Shown here: positions 60,737-64,000 of the stretch, piece by piece
Numbering within the stretch: the first letter of the stretch is position 1
Layout of the letters: each line of letters opens with the position of its first letter
Origin: Luzula sylvatica
Taxonomy: Eukaryota > Streptophyta > Magnoliopsida > Poales > Juncaceae
Assembly (NCBI GenBank): GCA_946800325.1
Contig: OX326956.1
Span: 21,860,356-21,924,355 of the forward strand
Length of the DNA stretch: 64,000 bases
Reading direction: 5' to 3'
Program-made: the position numbers and the translations under genes
The notes under the pieces: generated by a model
Seen by the model: the letters and a program-made list of their open reading frames with translations, nothing else
Database searches by the model: none
Told to the model about the DNA's origin: nothing

Positions 60737-62883
60737 TGATAACACGTAAAATAGGTCGTTTAAAAGTGTAAATTCAATTTCACGAGTTAATCAAAACAAT
60801 TTATAACAAATACTAAGTATAGTACTAAGTATAGGTTCGTTCCAAGGAAATTTTGCGTATAATCGAAATTGCAATTCAAGAATTAATTCTACTATTCCAG
60901 AGACTATAATATTTTGTCACAATCAATGTTTACTCTTCACAAATCTCTGGTCAAAATCTCACTTTCACACACACAAGTTTCGAATTTATAAAGATGTTTG
61001 ATCACAAGGGTATTTTAGGCATTAAATGTTTTTCACAAAATTATAGATCACAAATCAAGATCTAAAATTTGATACAAAGATTCAAAATTTGATACTGAGA
61101 GAGAGGACAGAAGAATTTCACAGTTTCGATATTTCAGTAAAAAGTAATGATCTAATTACAAATAAGCCCCTGGTGAGATCACGAAAAGGTCCAGAAAGTT
61201 TTTATTGAGAATCAGTTTTCAAAAATTCATATCAAAACGAAATTTATCTCAAATAATTTGAATCAAAATTCTAAATCAACCATGCGATAAGATCTAAAAT
61301 CTCAAGTGAATTTTGGAATTTAAACATATACAGAATTGATTCAACAAGCAGGGAAAAATTGTCCAGATCTAAAGTTTTTATCAATTTTACAGTTTAGTCC
61401 CTCACACAATGATTTTCTAAAATCCACAACAAATAGAAAATTGCAGGAAATGGAATGATTCAAAATATGTATTAATCTACAGATCCAGATCTAAACAGTG
61501 ATATTGAGAAAGAATTACTTTTGACTTTTTTTCTATTTTAAATCGAATTATCAAAACAGCACAGAAAATTGAGTATATCACAAAGAAAAAAAATAGGAAA
61601 ATTACGAAATAAAATCCACAAAAATTCTACAAATTGTATCTTATCATATATAACAGATCTACAATCAAAGTTTATTCAAATCTAATATTTCCCTAATTAA
61701 AATGCAAAAAATGTAAAAGAGAGTACCGAAAAAGATGAGAATTGAGTCCAAGAATGGATCTTGGAGAGGTCCTCGAGCCTTCACGCTTTGAGAGGAGGTG
61801 AGAGGACGAGGAGAACAACTTCCTTGAGCTTGAGAGAGGGAGGAAAAGATCCTCGGAGCGGCCTCGAAAACCGTGCAGAGACACGATCTTCTCGGCAAAA
61901 TGGCTCGACGACGAGCGAGAGGAGCTTGAGAGCTTCTTAACAATGGAGGGGGAAGAGGCTAAGACCTTACCTTCCCCCTAGAATGGAGGGTTGACCAATG
62001 GGGACCAAGGGTGAGTTGAGAGAGGGATCTTGGAGATTATTTATAGGAGAAAAGAAGAGGGGGAAATTCGAAAATTCCAGATCTGAGGTTGCAACTTGCA
62101 TGGTTAGGTAGACCAAGTTGCAACGAATCCAACGCTTCAAACCGCATCCAATTTGGACATCGGACGGCCAAAAAAACTTGAAAATACAATCACAAAGCTT
62201 CTCCACGGATCCAGATTAATTCTTTTTTAATTCAGCATAAATAGCAGAAATTCCTGCTCTTAGTCTCCATTTCTACAGCACTGGAGAGAGAGAGTACCAG
62301 ATTTCCTTCTTTAAACACGGAAATGGAGATGTGCGGTTACAAATGGACTGGAGAGAGTGCGCGAGAGCAAGGCTCCAAAGCATTCAGTTTGAACCGCCTC
62401 AATCGATTCTTTGCAGAGATGTCCGTGTAGCTTATCGTGTAATGCATAGAAGAGAGAGTTGTCAGTGCGCTGCAGCGTGGTTCACACGAGATTCTGTTCA
62501 CGGTTGATCAAGGCCGTTAGCTTTGACTGGTCAGAGCATGGGATTTGATGAGGCTGTTCATGTGAAGCTGTTCGTGTGTCGGGTTTCCACATGAAATGAG
62601 TCATTTTTGACCCGTTTGAGTTAAAAGTCGATTTCTCTCTCATGCTTGCATCAAATATCATCATATGATATATCAAATCGATCGGCAAGACGAGACGGAT
62701 CCATCTACAGTTGTGGTTTTTCCAGATTCGGCACTTTTCACCTGAAATTAACACAAAAACATATATTAAAGTATTTTATCTCAATAAATTGGAATTATGA
62801 ATATTACTTATACTTTAATCATGTTTAAGTATTTAAATTCTATATTTTGTGTACGTAAAAGGTGATGAAAAATCCCCTTATCA
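60737..62883 (-). repeat. Solo LTR (2147 bp)
   Basis: Starts tgataacacg and ends ccccttatca (TG..CA, 6-bp inverted ends), with the 5-bp duplication ccctc at 60732-60736 and 62884-62888. Copy 1 has the empty site gaaccctccaaatccc at about 26840. A minus-strand TATAAATA (62038-62045) followed by a CT-rich region suggests minus orientation. No second LTR or PBS was found inside, so a solo LTR is more likely than a full element. The lineage is unknown. Confidence 0.85.
62038..62045 (-). promoter_or_regulatory. TATA box of the 2147-bp LTR
   Basis: Minus-strand TATAAATA; downstream in that direction (about 61740-61940) is a CT-rich transcript-leader-like region. Confidence 0.6.
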
Positions 62884-63369
62884 CCCTCCAAATCCCGGTA
62901 TAATATAACCACCACTGTACGAATTATTGGCTCATACTATGGATCAACGTTAAGTACCTTATTAAAATAGTAGTGTCGATTTCGCTGACTAGCAAAGACT
63001 TAGCAAGTGTGGGTGCATGTGCACGTCGAGTTCTCCTACTTAGTCTTCGGACAAGTTCACCATTCAATTTTAAATTGTCCAGTTGGTAAAAGTCAGAATA
63101 TCGATTTCGCCAACTAAAATTTTATATACGACATACAACAAATAATCAGTAAAAATTCATTAGAAATTAGTTTAGGTAGTGTAAGCGCGTCCTGTCAAGT
63201 TCTAAGCTAAGCAAAAGATTATACAAGAAAATGAAGAAGAAGAAATGGTAAAAACATAGTTATTTTCTTTTCTTATATCCCTATAAACCCTTCTATGAAA
63301 TTTGTATGTGATACTTCTTAGAAATTTACCATACAACTTCCATAAAAATACATACAAAATAGAGAGGAA

Positions 63370-63933
63370 ATGCGAAACTCGCTTCTTCCTTTCCTTCTTT
63401 TATCCCTACTTAAACTCAACCAAGCCACAATACGTATAATAGTCGGCACGTGCCATGCAAGCAGCTTCCTCGCCGGTGCGTCTGGCTTCTGCACAACTGA
63501 AAACGATAGCGATTGTTGTCAGGATGGCCAACTATATCCACAATACCATTGCTCGCCACCTGTCACTGCCAGTACGAGGGCAATTATGTACATCAGCAGT
63601 TTCACAGAAGGCAGTGACGGTGGAGGAAAGGCTGCTTGTGATAACAAATTTCACGAGGATAATGATTCGGTTGTCTCCCTTTCGACTGGTTGGTATAAAG
63701 GGGGGAGCAGGTGCTTGCAAAATATTAGGATAAACGGGAACGGAAATTCTGTGCTGGCTAAGGTAGTTGATTTATGCGACTCTGTCAACGGATGCACGTC
63801 CGACCAGAATTATGAGCCCCCTTGCGGGCCAAATTGTATAGTAGCATCACCGGGAGTTTGGGACGGGTTGGGCGTACCAGATTCAGAGAGAGGTGAGTTG
63901 GTTGTGACATGGACTGATGAACATTCTATCTAA
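63370..63933 (+). CDS. Kd2: secreted kiwellin / ripening-related protein
   Basis: 187 aa in one exon, nearly identical to Kd1: I count five nucleotide differences in 564, two changing residues (P7, A37). It has the same signal peptide (1-19) and the same kiwellin core with 11 cysteines: 28, 41, 49, 50, 61, 90, 115, 136, 142, 152 and 156. The LCDSVNGC motif has Leu where Ka and Kc have Glu before the Cys. The 430 bp upstream are also almost the same as in Kd1, so both copies are probably expressed alike. Sequence similarity to copy 1 goes on to the window end. Confidence 0.95.
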   Translation: MRNSLLPFLLLSLLKLNQATIRIIVGTCHASSFLAGASGFCTTENDSDCCQDGQLYPQYHCSPPVTASTRAIMYISSFTEGSDGGGKAACDNKFHEDNDSVVSLSTGWYKGGSRCLQNIRINGNGNSVLAKVVDLCDSVNGCTSDQNYEPPCGPNCIVASPGVWDGLGVPDSERGELVVTWTDEHSI

Positions 63934-64000
63934 TTTCAAGGAATTATTTTAGTTTTGTTGGTTGTGGAAATGTTTCATATACAAACATATGTTGGTTTTT

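Larger units (their letters stand above)
36720..64000. repeat. Segmental duplication, copy 2 (Ka2-Kb2-Kc2-Kd2 block)
   Basis: Second copy of the block (anchors are given under copy 1). It is longer, at 27 kb or more, because it holds more private insertions: 39239, 42721, 44913-47526, 48088, 53016-55345 and 60737-62883. All four kiwellin genes are intact here. Similarity to copy 1 continues to the last base of the window, so the right limit is unseen. Confidence 0.9.

Overview
The window is nuclear DNA from a flowering plant, most likely a eudicot. It is AT-rich and crowded with LTR retrotransposons, L1-type LINEs, Mutator- and hAT-type MITEs and Helitron-like ends. The only host genes I can identify are a cluster of small secreted cysteine-rich proteins of the kiwellin / ripening-related (grip22, RRP) family. 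The species cannot be named from sequence alone.

The cluster consists of two copies of one multi-gene block. In each copy the order and orientation are Ka (+), Kb (+), Kc (-), Kd (+). Copy 1 runs from about 9371 to at least 29216: Ka1 is cut by a retrotransposon, Kb1 has a 1-nt frameshift, and Kc1 and Kd1 are intact. Copy 2 runs from about 36720 to the right edge at 64000: Ka2 (with a 73-nt intron), Kb2, Kc2 and Kd2 all look intact. The Kd pair differs at only about five of 564 coding positions by eye, so the duplication is recent or recently homogenised. Non-coding DNA between the genes is also duplicated, so each copy supplies an empty-site control for insertions in the other. This gives exact boundaries and target-site duplications for many elements.

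Layout. 1-9368: nested Copia retrotransposons on the minus strand. An element with an open gag-pol frame (A, 1-4597) lies inside the early reverse-transcriptase region of a decayed relative (B, 4598-9368), which itself lies inside the first exon of Ka1. 9371-29216: duplication copy 1, with MITEs at 9859, 10526, 12564, 13463 and 15259, LINE fragments at 17684 (-) and 24195 (+), a foldback near 26035 and a 1.2-kb DNA transposon at 26900. 29217-36700: a spacer with two Helitron-like ends, a 453-bp tandem repeat, an orphan LTR with primer-binding site, a solo LTR (33105-33971) of the A/B family and a MITE carrying a 50-C tract. 36720-64000: duplication copy 2, with a 2.4-kb MULE-like element (39239), an L1 insertion (44913-47526) interrupted by a solo LTR that contains an array of dyad repeats, a TIR-bounded element at about 53016-55345 carrying a ZIP metal-transporter gene fragment, a hAT element (58129) and a 2.1-kb solo LTR (60737).

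The kiwellins are expected to work in the apoplast. All four intact subtypes have a signal peptide, and family members are ripening or defence proteins, one maize member being known to bind a fungal chorismate mutase. The subtypes differ in cysteine pattern, a glycine-rich loop, glycosylation sites and intron content, so they may have different partners.
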